Source: Betaproteobacteria bacterium HGW-Betaproteobacteria-16
GTDB taxonomy: Bacteria; Pseudomonadota; Gammaproteobacteria; Burkholderiales; Burkholderiaceae_C
Assembly (NCBI GenBank): GCA_002840835.1
Contig: PHCQ01000006.1
Span: forward strand, 62,001 to 126,000
Length of the DNA stretch: 64,000 nucleotides
Direction: 5' to 3'
In this document: piece by piece, positions 35,467-42,446 of the stretch
How positions within the stretch are numbered: position 1 is the first letter of the stretch
Layout: the number at the start of each line of letters is the position of its first letter
Made by a program: the position numbers and the translations under genes
The notes under the pieces: model-generated
The model's input: only the letters and a program-made list of their open reading frames with translations
The model's database searches: none
What the model was told of the DNA's origin: nothing

Positions 35467-36810
35467 TCAGGCAGGCAGATTCAGTGTTGGCGTGGGTAGC
35501 TGTGCGGTATCGCTGTGGTCGCCGCCCAGCGTCGCGGGATCGGGCAGCACCACCACAGGGGAGAACCCGCCGCCTTCAGTGCGGAAGTTGGTGGTCTGCC
35601 CGGACCAGGTTCGGGCGGCCAGCAATTGCACCTCACCCCGGAAGGTGTACGCACGCAGATCCACCTTCAGCCGCCGGGTCCCATCGTCCACCCACACCAG
35701 TCGCTCGCTGGGCGGTATCAACGTCTGTGCCACATAGGAGCCTGCGAGGATGTCTCCCCAGACGCGTCGCGTCAGCTTGTCGCCCCGGTATGCGGCCCGG
35801 GCACCGAAACCTGCCGAGGGTTTGAAGAACAGCGTGCGCCGCTGCGCCCACAAGGCCTCGGCGTTCTCTGGCGTGACAAGCCGGGTTGCGGGCACAGCCT
35901 GCGCCAGTACCGCCAGCGTCGCCTGATCCACTCCCCAGGATGCCAGCAGCGCGGCATCGGAGAGCGTGATGAGGTTGCGTTTGTCTGCGTACAGCGCGTG
36001 GGTGCGCGGATGCGGGGTGAGCACCACGGCACCTGCCTGATAGGCCTGATTCAGGGCCAGATGTTCCTCTGCCTCCAGGTAAAAATCGGTCAGGCGGTTG
36101 TAGACAAGATCCACCGGCATGCCGGCGGGCAGGGCGGGGTGCCAGAGCGCGCCGTCGCGCCATTGCAGCTCACCCGGATCTGCGATCACGGCGAGCATGC
36201 CATGGGCGGCAAGCAAACCGCGAGCCATCTCGAACTCCGGCGCCAGGTACTGCTGTGCTGGCGCGTCGTCCACGATCAGGATGTTGCGCAATGGGCGGTC
36301 CGTTCGCTGGGATCGCCATTCGGCTTCGAACATCGACACAAAAGTGTCGTCATGTGCCTTGGGCGTTGCAGGCGTTTTGAAGAGACCGTCAAACGCTTCG
36401 CAACAGGCCCGGTGGGCGCGTGCCAGTGCCGCGTTGAGGATGGCGCCGCCCGCGTTGCTGTTGATCTCGATGAGCCTGGGGCCGTCGGCCGCCAGATGGA
36501 AGTCGTAACCCATGAACACGCCAGAAGGACCCCAGTCCCGTTGTGCAATCGCCGGTGCCTGCGCAATGGCCAGGGCCTGCCATTCAGGCCTCTCGATCAC
36601 GCGTTCGAGCGCCTGTACCGTTTGAGCCAATTGCCGGCCGGTGCTGGCGTCGAGAAACACGGCGGTCGAAGAAAACAGGTGAGGGTGGCTCGTGGCCAGT
36701 TGGGCGACCAGTCCTTCAAGAGCCGGGTGGGTTTCCAGTTGCTCGCGCAGACGATCAGCTTGAAGGGTCTGGCACGCACAACCCAGGTTGAGTGCTTCGG
36801 CGAGGTTCAT
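35467..36810 (-). CDS. ATP-grasp-like conserved protein
   Basis: 447 residues, no signal peptide or membrane helix. Blocks typical of ATP-grasp ligases are visible: IEINSNAGG (metal/ATP-binding end of the fold), FFKPSAGFGARAAYRG, and a C-terminal LKVDLRAYTFRG ... ARTWSGQTTNFRTEGGGFSPV. Substrates unknown. It is divergent from olsB, and an AT-rich inverted repeat lies ~40 bp upstream of its start. A role in making a peptide-like or amide-linked compound is possible, nothing more specific. Confidence 0.65.
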   Translation of the reverse strand: MNLAEALNLGCACQTLQADRLREQLETHPALEGLVAQLATSHPHLFSSTAVFLDASTGRQLAQTVQALERVIERPEWQALAIAQAPAIAQRDWGPSGVFMGYDFHLAADGPRLIEINSNAGGAILNAALARAHRACCEAFDGLFKTPATPKAHDDTFVSMFEAEWRSQRTDRPLRNILIVDDAPAQQYLAPEFEMARGLLAAHGMLAVIADPGELQWRDGALWHPALPAGMPVDLVYNRLTDFYLEAEEHLALNQAYQAGAVVLTPHPRTHALYADKRNLITLSDAALLASWGVDQATLAVLAQAVPATRLVTPENAEALWAQRRTLFFKPSAGFGARAAYRGDKLTRRVWGDILAGSYVAQTLIPPSERLVWVDDGTRRLKVDLRAYTFRGEVQLLAARTWSGQTTNFRTEGGGFSPVVVLPDPATLGGDHSDTAQLPTPTLNLPA

Positions 36811-36848
36811 GGTGTTTGGGTGCAGGTGGCTGCCATGGAGGGTAAATC

Positions 36849-36872
36849 ATATTTCAATAATATTTGAAATAT
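36849..36872. promoter_or_regulatory. AT-rich inverted repeat in the ATP-grasp/olsB divergent gap
   Basis: ATATTTCAA (36849-36857) and TTGAAATAT (36864-36872) are perfect 9-bp arms with a 6-bp spacer, in an otherwise GC-rich sequence. It lies 39 bp upstream of the ATP-grasp start and ~245 bp from olsB. Likely an operator; the regulator is unknown. Confidence 0.45.
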
Positions 36873-36892
36873 CTGCGATGAAGGGAGAAATG

Positions 36893-36932
36893 TCGTCATC
36901 AAAACTTCATGCAGATGCCATGCGTGAGTCAT
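36893..36932 (+). promoter_or_regulatory. Putative Pho-box array upstream of olsB-plcP
   Basis: Four heptamers, TCGTCAT, ACTTCAT, ATGCCAT and GAGTCAT, begin at 36893, 36904, 36915 and 36926, an exact 11-bp period like that of PhoB sites (consensus CTGTCAT). Each is degenerate, but the period is exact and the downstream genes are ones known to be Pho-controlled elsewhere. The rest of the 307-bp gap (36811-37117) shows no convincing gene. Confidence 0.5.
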
Positions 36933-37117
36933 GCGCGCTTCCCAGAATGCAGGTTCATGAACAGACATACAAACCACACGGGACTATTGAGTGTCCTGTC
37001 TGCAAGGGATCCGATCATGAGCCTGACCTGGCAGTTCAGACCCGCCTTCCAATGCGGTGGTCGCGAAGAACAGGCCCGCAAATCGGTCGAGACGCCGAAC
37101 GTTTCGGGAGGCCAGTC

Positions 37118-37984
37118 ATGAAAGAGCTGCCGACCCCCACCCTGGACCTTTCGCCGTTGAAGCTGCCTCGTCGGTGGACTTTTCCCAAGCCAGTCTTTGG
37201 CGATGCGGTTGAAATCCCTACAGCGGCCAAGCCACCAAAGACGACAGGTGGCATCGAAGTGTCATGGGCGCGGCATCAGGACGAGGTCCGCGAAGCCCAG
37301 CGCCTGCGCCACAACGTGTTCGCCGGGGAAATGGGTGCCATTCTCTCCAATGCCGTACCGGGCCATGACGTTGATCTGTTTGACGATTTCTGCGAGCACC
37401 TGCTGGTGCGCGACAGCGACACCGGCGCGGTGATCGGCACTTACCGGGTGCTCACACCGGCACAGGCCCGCCGTGTGGGCAGCACCTACAGCGACACCGA
37501 ATTCGACCTGACCCGCCTGCGGTTGATGCGCGAACGCATGGTGGAACTGGGCCGCAGCTGTGTGCACGCCGATCATCGCCACGGCGGCGTGATCATGGCC
37601 CTGTGGGGCGCGCTGGCTGAATTCATGGTGCGCAACCAGCTTGACACCATGATCGGCTGCGCGAGCATCCCGATGAACTGCCAGGGTGCGCAGGGTCACG
37701 CTGGTGGCGGACATGCAGCGGCCAGCATCTGGCGTCAGGTCAGGGAAAAACACCTGGCCTCCATTGAGTTTCATGTGCGCCCGCGCCTGCCATTGCCGAT
37801 CGAACAGCTAGACGACACGCTGGATGTGGAGCCACCCGCATTGATCAGGGGTTACCTGCGGCTGGGCGCCAAGGTGCTTGGCCCACCGGCATGGGATCCG
37901 GATTTCAACGCGGCCGATCTGCCGATGATGATGCGCATCGCCGACTTGCCGCCGCGCTACCGCAAGCACTTCCTGGGCGCGTGA
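37118..37984 (+). CDS. olsB: L-ornithine N-alpha-acyltransferase (ornithine lipid synthesis)
   Basis: 288 residues from ATG 37118 (ribosome site GGGAGG at 37106-37111); the frame is open further upstream without support. Family landmarks: AQRLRHNVFAGEMGA, CEHLLVRD, GTYRVLTP, MVELGRSCVH, IGCASIPM and a C-terminal PALIRGYLRLGAKVLGPPAWD. OlsB attaches a 3-hydroxyacyl chain from acyl-ACP to ornithine, giving lyso-ornithine lipid. Its stop overlaps the start of the PlcP-like gene (TGATG), so they form a unit for replacing phospholipid under phosphate stress. The OlsA partner is not in the window. Confidence 0.85.
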   Translation: MKELPTPTLDLSPLKLPRRWTFPKPVFGDAVEIPTAAKPPKTTGGIEVSWARHQDEVREAQRLRHNVFAGEMGAILSNAVPGHDVDLFDDFCEHLLVRDSDTGAVIGTYRVLTPAQARRVGSTYSDTEFDLTRLRLMRERMVELGRSCVHADHRHGGVIMALWGALAEFMVRNQLDTMIGCASIPMNCQGAQGHAGGGHAAASIWRQVREKHLASIEFHVRPRLPLPIEQLDDTLDVEPPALIRGYLRLGAKVLGPPAWDPDFNAADLPMMMRIADLPPRYRKHFLGA

Positions 37985-38898
37985 TGAGAACCGCGTTCGA
38001 AGCACTCGGCGGCTGGGGACTCAAAGCAGGACTGCCGACCGGGTTCGACGACGTGGCCGAGGAAGATGATGCGAGCCAGGGCAGTGGTGAACGCGCCTGC
38101 TACCGCGCGGTGTTCATTTCTGATCTGCACCTGGGCACAGCAGGCTGTCAGGCCCATGCGCTGCTCGACTTTCTCAAGCACCACCCCAGTCAGACCCTGT
38201 ATCTGGTCGGCGACATCATTGACGGCTGGCAGCTCCGACGGAAATGGTTCTGGCCCCAGGCGCACAACGACGTGGTGCAGAAGCTTCTGAGGCGCGCGCG
38301 CAAAGGGTGCAGGGTGGTGTTCGTGCCCGGCAACCACGACGAGTTTGCGCGCCAGTTCCACGGACACAGTTTTGGTGGCATTGAAGTAATCAACGAGGCC
38401 GTGCATACCATGGCCGACGGGCGCCGGCTGTGGGTGGTGCATGGCGACCACTTTGATGGCGTCATCCAGTGCGCGAAGTGGCTGGCTTATGTGGGCGACA
38501 ACCTCTACGAGTTCACGCTGCGGCTGAACCGGCACCTCAATTCCATGCGCGCCCGCCTGGGGTTGCCCTACTGGTCGCTGTCGCAGTACCTCAAACACAA
38601 GGTGAAAACGGCCGTGAACTACGTGTCGGACTTCGAAGGCGCGGTCGCAGCCGAGGCCCGCCGTCAAGGCTACCAAGGCGTGGTGTGCGGGCACATTCAC
38701 CGGCCGGAGATGCGAACCATCGAAGGCACGCTGTACTGCAACGATGGCGACTGGGTCGAGAGCCTGTCTGCGCTGGTGGAGCACCTCGATGGTCGGCTGG
38801 AACTGGTGCACTGGGCGCCATTGGCGGGCAGGCAATCAGGCGGGGGGACACCGGTTGCTCAGGAAGTCGAGGTCCAGCGCACGGGTGAGCTGGCCTGA
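37984..38898 (+). CDS. plcP: PlcP-like phospholipase C / LpxH-like metallophosphoesterase
   Basis: 304 residues with calcineurin-type motifs FISDLHLG, VGDIIDGW, PGNHDEF, VVHGDHFDG and CGHIHRPE. Segments WFWPQAHNDVVQKLLRRARKG and LPYWSLSQYLKHKVKTAVNYV are close to those of alphaproteobacterial PlcP, which cleaves membrane phospholipid headgroups under Pi limitation; the same family is often annotated as UDP-2,3-diacylglucosamine diphosphatase. Coupling to olsB and the neighbouring Pho genes favour the PlcP reading. The C-terminal ~30 residues are variable. Confidence 0.8.
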   Translation: MRTAFEALGGWGLKAGLPTGFDDVAEEDDASQGSGERACYRAVFISDLHLGTAGCQAHALLDFLKHHPSQTLYLVGDIIDGWQLRRKWFWPQAHNDVVQKLLRRARKGCRVVFVPGNHDEFARQFHGHSFGGIEVINEAVHTMADGRRLWVVHGDHFDGVIQCAKWLAYVGDNLYEFTLRLNRHLNSMRARLGLPYWSLSQYLKHKVKTAVNYVSDFEGAVAAEARRQGYQGVVCGHIHRPEMRTIEGTLYCNDGDWVESLSALVEHLDGRLELVHWAPLAGRQSGGGTPVAQEVEVQRTGELA

Positions 38899-38968
38899 AT
38901 CCGGGCGAGCACGTTGTTTCTGGCAGGTCTTGCGCATCGGTACCGACCAACCACCCGGTGCAACGAAA

Positions 38969-38986
38969 CTGTCACACAAACGTCAT
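38969..38986 (+). promoter_or_regulatory. Pho box upstream of ppk
   Basis: CTGTCAC-ACAA-ACGTCAT: two PhoB heptamers at an 11-bp period, the first a near-perfect match. An AATAAT-type -10 candidate (CAATAA, 38996-39001) follows about 10 bp later, as expected when PhoB replaces the -35 element. The leader to the ppk ATG is ~70 bp. Confidence 0.75.
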
Positions 38987-39077
38987 TTCTCCGTTCAATA
39001 ATGGCGGCTACCGTGTGTCGGTCTGGCAGGCTCTGCCGAGCCTGCCTGCCGCACCGCCCACCTTCACCCCGGTATTC

Positions 39078-41156
39078 ATGAGCGCGAGCAGCCCACAGAC
39101 AAGAATTCCTTTCCTGGACCGCGACCACAGCATCCTGGCCTTCAATGAACGGGTGATGGACTGGGCACGTCGCCCCGATGTTCCGTTGCTGGAGCGGTTG
39201 CGTTATCTGAGCATCGTCTCAAGCAACCTCGACGAGTTCTTCGAGGTACGCATGGCGCCCCACCTGAGCGCCCTCAAGGCCAACGAGCAACGGGGTCTGT
39301 ACACCGCCCAGACCCACCAGCTGATCGCTGACAAGATCCACCAACTGGTCGCGCAGCAATACGCCATCTACAACGACGAGCTGCTGCCGCTGCTGGAGAA
39401 GAAGGGCATCAAGCTCATTTCCCACGGCGAACGCAACCCGCGCCAGCGCCGCTGGATCAAGGACTATTTCAGCCGGGAAGTGCAGCCGCTGCTGCTGCCG
39501 ATCGGGCTTGACCCTTCGCACCCGTTCCCGCAGGTGGCGAACAAGTCGCTCAATTTCATCGTGCGCCTCACCGGCAAGGACGCGTTCGGCCGAGAGAATG
39601 AAATCGCGATCGTCAAGGTGCCACGCATCCTGCCGCGATTCTTTCGCATGCCGCCGGTCAAGGGCTCCAAGCAGACGCACTTCGTGTCGATTTCCAGCCT
39701 GATCCGCTCCCACCTGGGCGACCTGTTTCCGGGCCGGCAGGTCACGGAGTTCTCGCAGTTCAGGGTCACCCGCCATTCCGATCTGGCGGTGGACGAAGAA
39801 GAGGTCAAGAACCTGCGCACCGCGCTGCGCAAAGGGTTGCAACAGCGCCACTACGGCGAGGCCTTGCGCCTGGAAGTCACGGCCGGGTGCTCTGAATACC
39901 TCTCAGGGTTCCTGCTGGCCCAGTTCGGGCTGCCGGAACAGGCCTTGTACCGTGTGCCCGGCCCGGTGAACCTGGTCCGGTTGAACCAGCTGATCGACCA
40001 GGTGGACGCTCCTGCGCTGCGCTTTGAGCGCTACAACGCCGGCTGGCCCGCCCAGCTCACACCGGGGCAGTCTTTCTTTGAGCGCTTGCAACAAAGCGAT
40101 GTGCTGATCCACCAGCCCTACGAGAGTTTCGACGCGGTGCTGGCTTTCCTGCGTGAAGCGGTCGAAGATCCTCAGGTGCTGGCCATCAAGCAGACCATCT
40201 ATCGGGCCGGCGCGCGTTCCGAGCTGATGAACCTGCTGCGCGAAGCCGTGCGACGCGGCAAGGAAGTCACCGCCGTGGTGGAGCTCAAAGCGCGGTTCGA
40301 CGAAGAAGCCAACATCAACTATGCGGAGCGCCTGGAGTCAGTGGGTGCGCAGGTGGTGTACGGCGTGGTGGGTCTCAAGACCCACGCCAAGATGCTGCTG
40401 GTCACCCGGCGCGAAGACGGGCAGCTGCGCCGCTACGCGCACATGTCCACCGGCAACTACAACGCGTCCACCGCCAAGCTCTACACCGACCTCAACTACC
40501 TCACGGCAGACGAGGCACTCACGGCAGACCTCGACCAGATCTTCCTGCATCTGGCCAGCCAGAACCGTCTGCCGAAGCTCAACAAGGCCCTGATCGCACC
40601 ATTCCATCTGCACAAGGCCATGCTGGAAAAGGTCGACGCGGCCGCGGCTGCGGCGCGCGAAGGCAAAGAGGCCCGCATCATCCTCAAGATGAATGCGCTG
40701 ACCGACGAACAGCTCTCACGTGCGCTGGCGCAGGCCTCGCAGCAAGGGGTGAAAATCGACATCATCGTGCGCGGTGCCTGTATCCTGCCGGCGCAGGTGC
40801 CCGGCATCACCGACAACGTGCAGGTGCGCTCCATCATTGGCCGGCTGCTTGAGCATTCCAGGGTGTTCTATTTCCGGGTCGACGGCAAAGAAGAGCTGTG
40901 GCTCTCAAGTGCCGACTGGATGAACCGCAACATGCTGCGCCGCCTGGAACTCGCCTGGCCCGTGACAGACGCCAGTCTGCGCAGCCGCATCATGGACGAA
41001 TGCCTGTCGGCCAGTCTGCATGACAACAAGGACGCCTGGTTGCTGCAGCCTGACGGTCGCTACGTGCCAGCTGGCGCTCTGGGCACAGGAAAGGGCCGCA
41101 GCGGCCAGCATTCCGCACAGGCCGCGTTGATGGCCCGGTACGGCAGCAAGGGTTGA
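39078..41156 (+). CDS. ppk: Polyphosphate kinase 1
   Basis: 692 residues from ATG 39078, the normal PPK1 length; the frame opens earlier at 38958, but this would include the Pho box. N-terminal FLDRDHSILAFNERVMDWA, head domain, and catalytic C-terminal phospholipase-D-like domains with KTHAKMLLV (autophosphorylated His) and YAHMSTGNYN. It polymerises phosphate from ATP into polyphosphate. A Pho box precedes it and sixA follows directly, so the pair is probably PhoB-induced. Confidence 0.96.
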   Translation: MSASSPQTRIPFLDRDHSILAFNERVMDWARRPDVPLLERLRYLSIVSSNLDEFFEVRMAPHLSALKANEQRGLYTAQTHQLIADKIHQLVAQQYAIYNDELLPLLEKKGIKLISHGERNPRQRRWIKDYFSREVQPLLLPIGLDPSHPFPQVANKSLNFIVRLTGKDAFGRENEIAIVKVPRILPRFFRMPPVKGSKQTHFVSISSLIRSHLGDLFPGRQVTEFSQFRVTRHSDLAVDEEEVKNLRTALRKGLQQRHYGEALRLEVTAGCSEYLSGFLLAQFGLPEQALYRVPGPVNLVRLNQLIDQVDAPALRFERYNAGWPAQLTPGQSFFERLQQSDVLIHQPYESFDAVLAFLREAVEDPQVLAIKQTIYRAGARSELMNLLREAVRRGKEVTAVVELKARFDEEANINYAERLESVGAQVVYGVVGLKTHAKMLLVTRREDGQLRRYAHMSTGNYNASTAKLYTDLNYLTADEALTADLDQIFLHLASQNRLPKLNKALIAPFHLHKAMLEKVDAAAAAAREGKEARIILKMNALTDEQLSRALAQASQQGVKIDIIVRGACILPAQVPGITDNVQVRSIIGRLLEHSRVFYFRVDGKEELWLSSADWMNRNMLRRLELAWPVTDASLRSRIMDECLSASLHDNKDAWLLQPDGRYVPAGALGTGKGRSGQHSAQAALMARYGSKG

Positions 41157-41170
41157 GCAGGAGTAACGAC

Positions 41171-41653
41171 GTGGATCTCATTCTCTGGCGCCATGCCGAA
41201 GCCCATGAGCATCCCGACCTGTTGCTGGGGGCGCCAGGCGATGCCAAAGACCTGGCACGCCGTCTGACTTCGCGCGGGGAAAAGCAGGCCTCCCGCATGG
41301 CCGCCTGGCTGGACCGGCAACTGCCTGAAGGCGCACGGGTGTTTTCCAGCCCGGCCACACGCTGCGAACAGACCGTGATGGCCCTCGACCGCAAGTTCAA
41401 GCTTCGCGACGAACTGCTGCCCGAGGGCGACCCCCTGGATCTGCTGGAGCTCGTCCAGTGGCCAACGGGGAAGTCTCCCGTGGTGGTGGTCGGCCATCAA
41501 CCCACCCTGGGGCGCGTGATCGCGCGGTTGCTGGGCTTGGCTGAAGAAGACTGCTCAGTGAAGAAGGGGGCTTTGTGGTGGTTGCGCCACCGCGAGCGCG
41601 GCAGCACAAGCCAGACCGTCGTGGTGACGGTGCAGACGCCGGAACTGCTTTAG
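41171..41653 (+). CDS. sixA: SixA-type phosphohistidine phosphatase
   Basis: About 160 residues. The GTG at 41171 with CAGGAG just upstream is preferred over the TTG at 41153. RHG-type motif LILWRHAEA (His8), SSPATRCEQT with the phosphate-binding Arg, and VVGHQPTL with the second His are present. SixA dephosphorylates phosphohistidine in phosphorelay or PTS proteins. It begins 14 bp after ppk, so the two are co-expressed; this linkage is frequent in betaproteobacteria. A strong terminator starts at its stop codon. Confidence 0.88.
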   Translation: MDLILWRHAEAHEHPDLLLGAPGDAKDLARRLTSRGEKQASRMAAWLDRQLPEGARVFSSPATRCEQTVMALDRKFKLRDELLPEGDPLDLLELVQWPTGKSPVVVVGHQPTLGRVIARLLGLAEEDCSVKKGALWWLRHRERGSTSQTVVVTVQTPELL

Positions 41654-41681
41654 GCAACGCTGAGCTTGTTCAGCGTTGCCT
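41652..41681. terminator. Rho-independent terminator after sixA
   Basis: A perfect 12-bp stem (AGGCAACGCTGA / TCAGCGTTGCCT) with a 6-base loop, starting within the sixA stop codon and followed by TTT. It lies between convergent sixA and the histone-like gene and may serve both strands. Confidence 0.85.
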
Positions 41682-41736
41682 TTGCCAGTCGCTGGGAGAT
41701 TGCGCCCGGCGCCTCAATGAACACAAGCGAGTGTGT

Positions 41737-42267
41737 TCAGGCCTGTGTGACGGGCGGCTTGGCTGCTTCAACCAGCTTGACGGCGGGCCGATCCTTGGCG
41801 GCGGGCCTGGTGGCTGCCTTCACCGCAGGTTTGGCCGGGGCCTTTGCGGCAGGTTTTTGAGCCGTTTTTTGAGCGGACTTTGCGGCTGGTTTGACTGCGG
41901 TCTTGGCGGGCTCTGGCGCCTTCTTTACCGTCGCCTTGGCTGGTGCCGGTTTGCTTTTGGCGGCCTTGGCGACTGGCTTGCTGGCGACGGCAGGTTTTGC
42001 TGCGGGTTTTGCCGGAACGGGGGCAGCAGGGCGACCCGTTTTCAAAGTGGGTACCGCCGCCAGGGCCGCTTTCAACGCGCCGTCGTTCAAGCCTGTGAGC
42101 AGCATCAAACCTGCACGCAGCAGTTCGCTCTTCTTGACGCTGGTGCCGAGCCCAATGGCGCGGGTTTTTAAAAGGTCAATGGCGGCAAATTCGGCCTTGG
42201 GGATCGTGAAACTGTCGCGAACGAGTTTGGGCTTCTTGCCGCTGGGCTTGGTGTTCTGGCTGGCCAT
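41737..42267 (-). CDS. RHH-like N-terminus with histone H1-like Lys/Ala/Pro tail
   Basis: 176 residues from ATG 42267. Residues ~15-65 (SFTIPKAEFAAIDLLKTRAIGLGTSVKKSELLRAG region) resemble a ribbon-helix-helix-type DNA-binding fold. From residue ~80 to the end the protein is almost entirely Lys, Ala and Pro in PAAKPA-type repeats, like histone H1 tails or AlgP. It is strongly basic, so DNA or polyphosphate binding is likely. It converges with ppk-sixA. A perfect 18-bp palindrome ~37 bp upstream of its start may be its own operator. Confidence 0.7.
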   Translation of the reverse strand: MASQNTKPSGKKPKLVRDSFTIPKAEFAAIDLLKTRAIGLGTSVKKSELLRAGLMLLTGLNDGALKAALAAVPTLKTGRPAAPVPAKPAAKPAVASKPVAKAAKSKPAPAKATVKKAPEPAKTAVKPAAKSAQKTAQKPAAKAPAKPAVKAATRPAAKDRPAVKLVEAAKPPVTQA

Positions 42268-42303
42268 GAGGCACTCCGGGTGGTTTGAGATGGGCAATAG
42301 TTT

Positions 42304-42321
42304 AAACCGTATATACGGTTT
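42304..42321 (-). promoter_or_regulatory. Perfect 18-bp palindrome upstream of the histone-tail gene
   Basis: AAACCGTAT / ATACGGTTT without spacer, 37 bp before the start codon and overlapping a TATATA -10-like sequence. Typical of an autoregulatory operator. A second inverted repeat, TGTCA-N6-TGACA, lies at 42341-42356 a little upstream. Confidence 0.55.
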
Positions 42322-42446
42322 TTTATCGGCCACTGAAACATGTCAAAAGCATGACATTTTCGTGACGTGTTCAGCCACTATTCCTATGCGAAACACAGGT
42401 CCGATGATGGAACTGCACCGCCATGCGCCTGGCTCGCAACGAAGTC

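Noticed and set aside
36788-37117. Extended N-terminus for OlsB
   Set aside because: The extension covers the divergent regulatory gap, overlaps the ATP-grasp start, and has no counterpart in OlsB proteins.
36909-37121. 70-codon frame upstream of olsB
   Set aside because: Overlaps the Pho-like repeats and the olsB ribosome site and start; composition is not gene-like.
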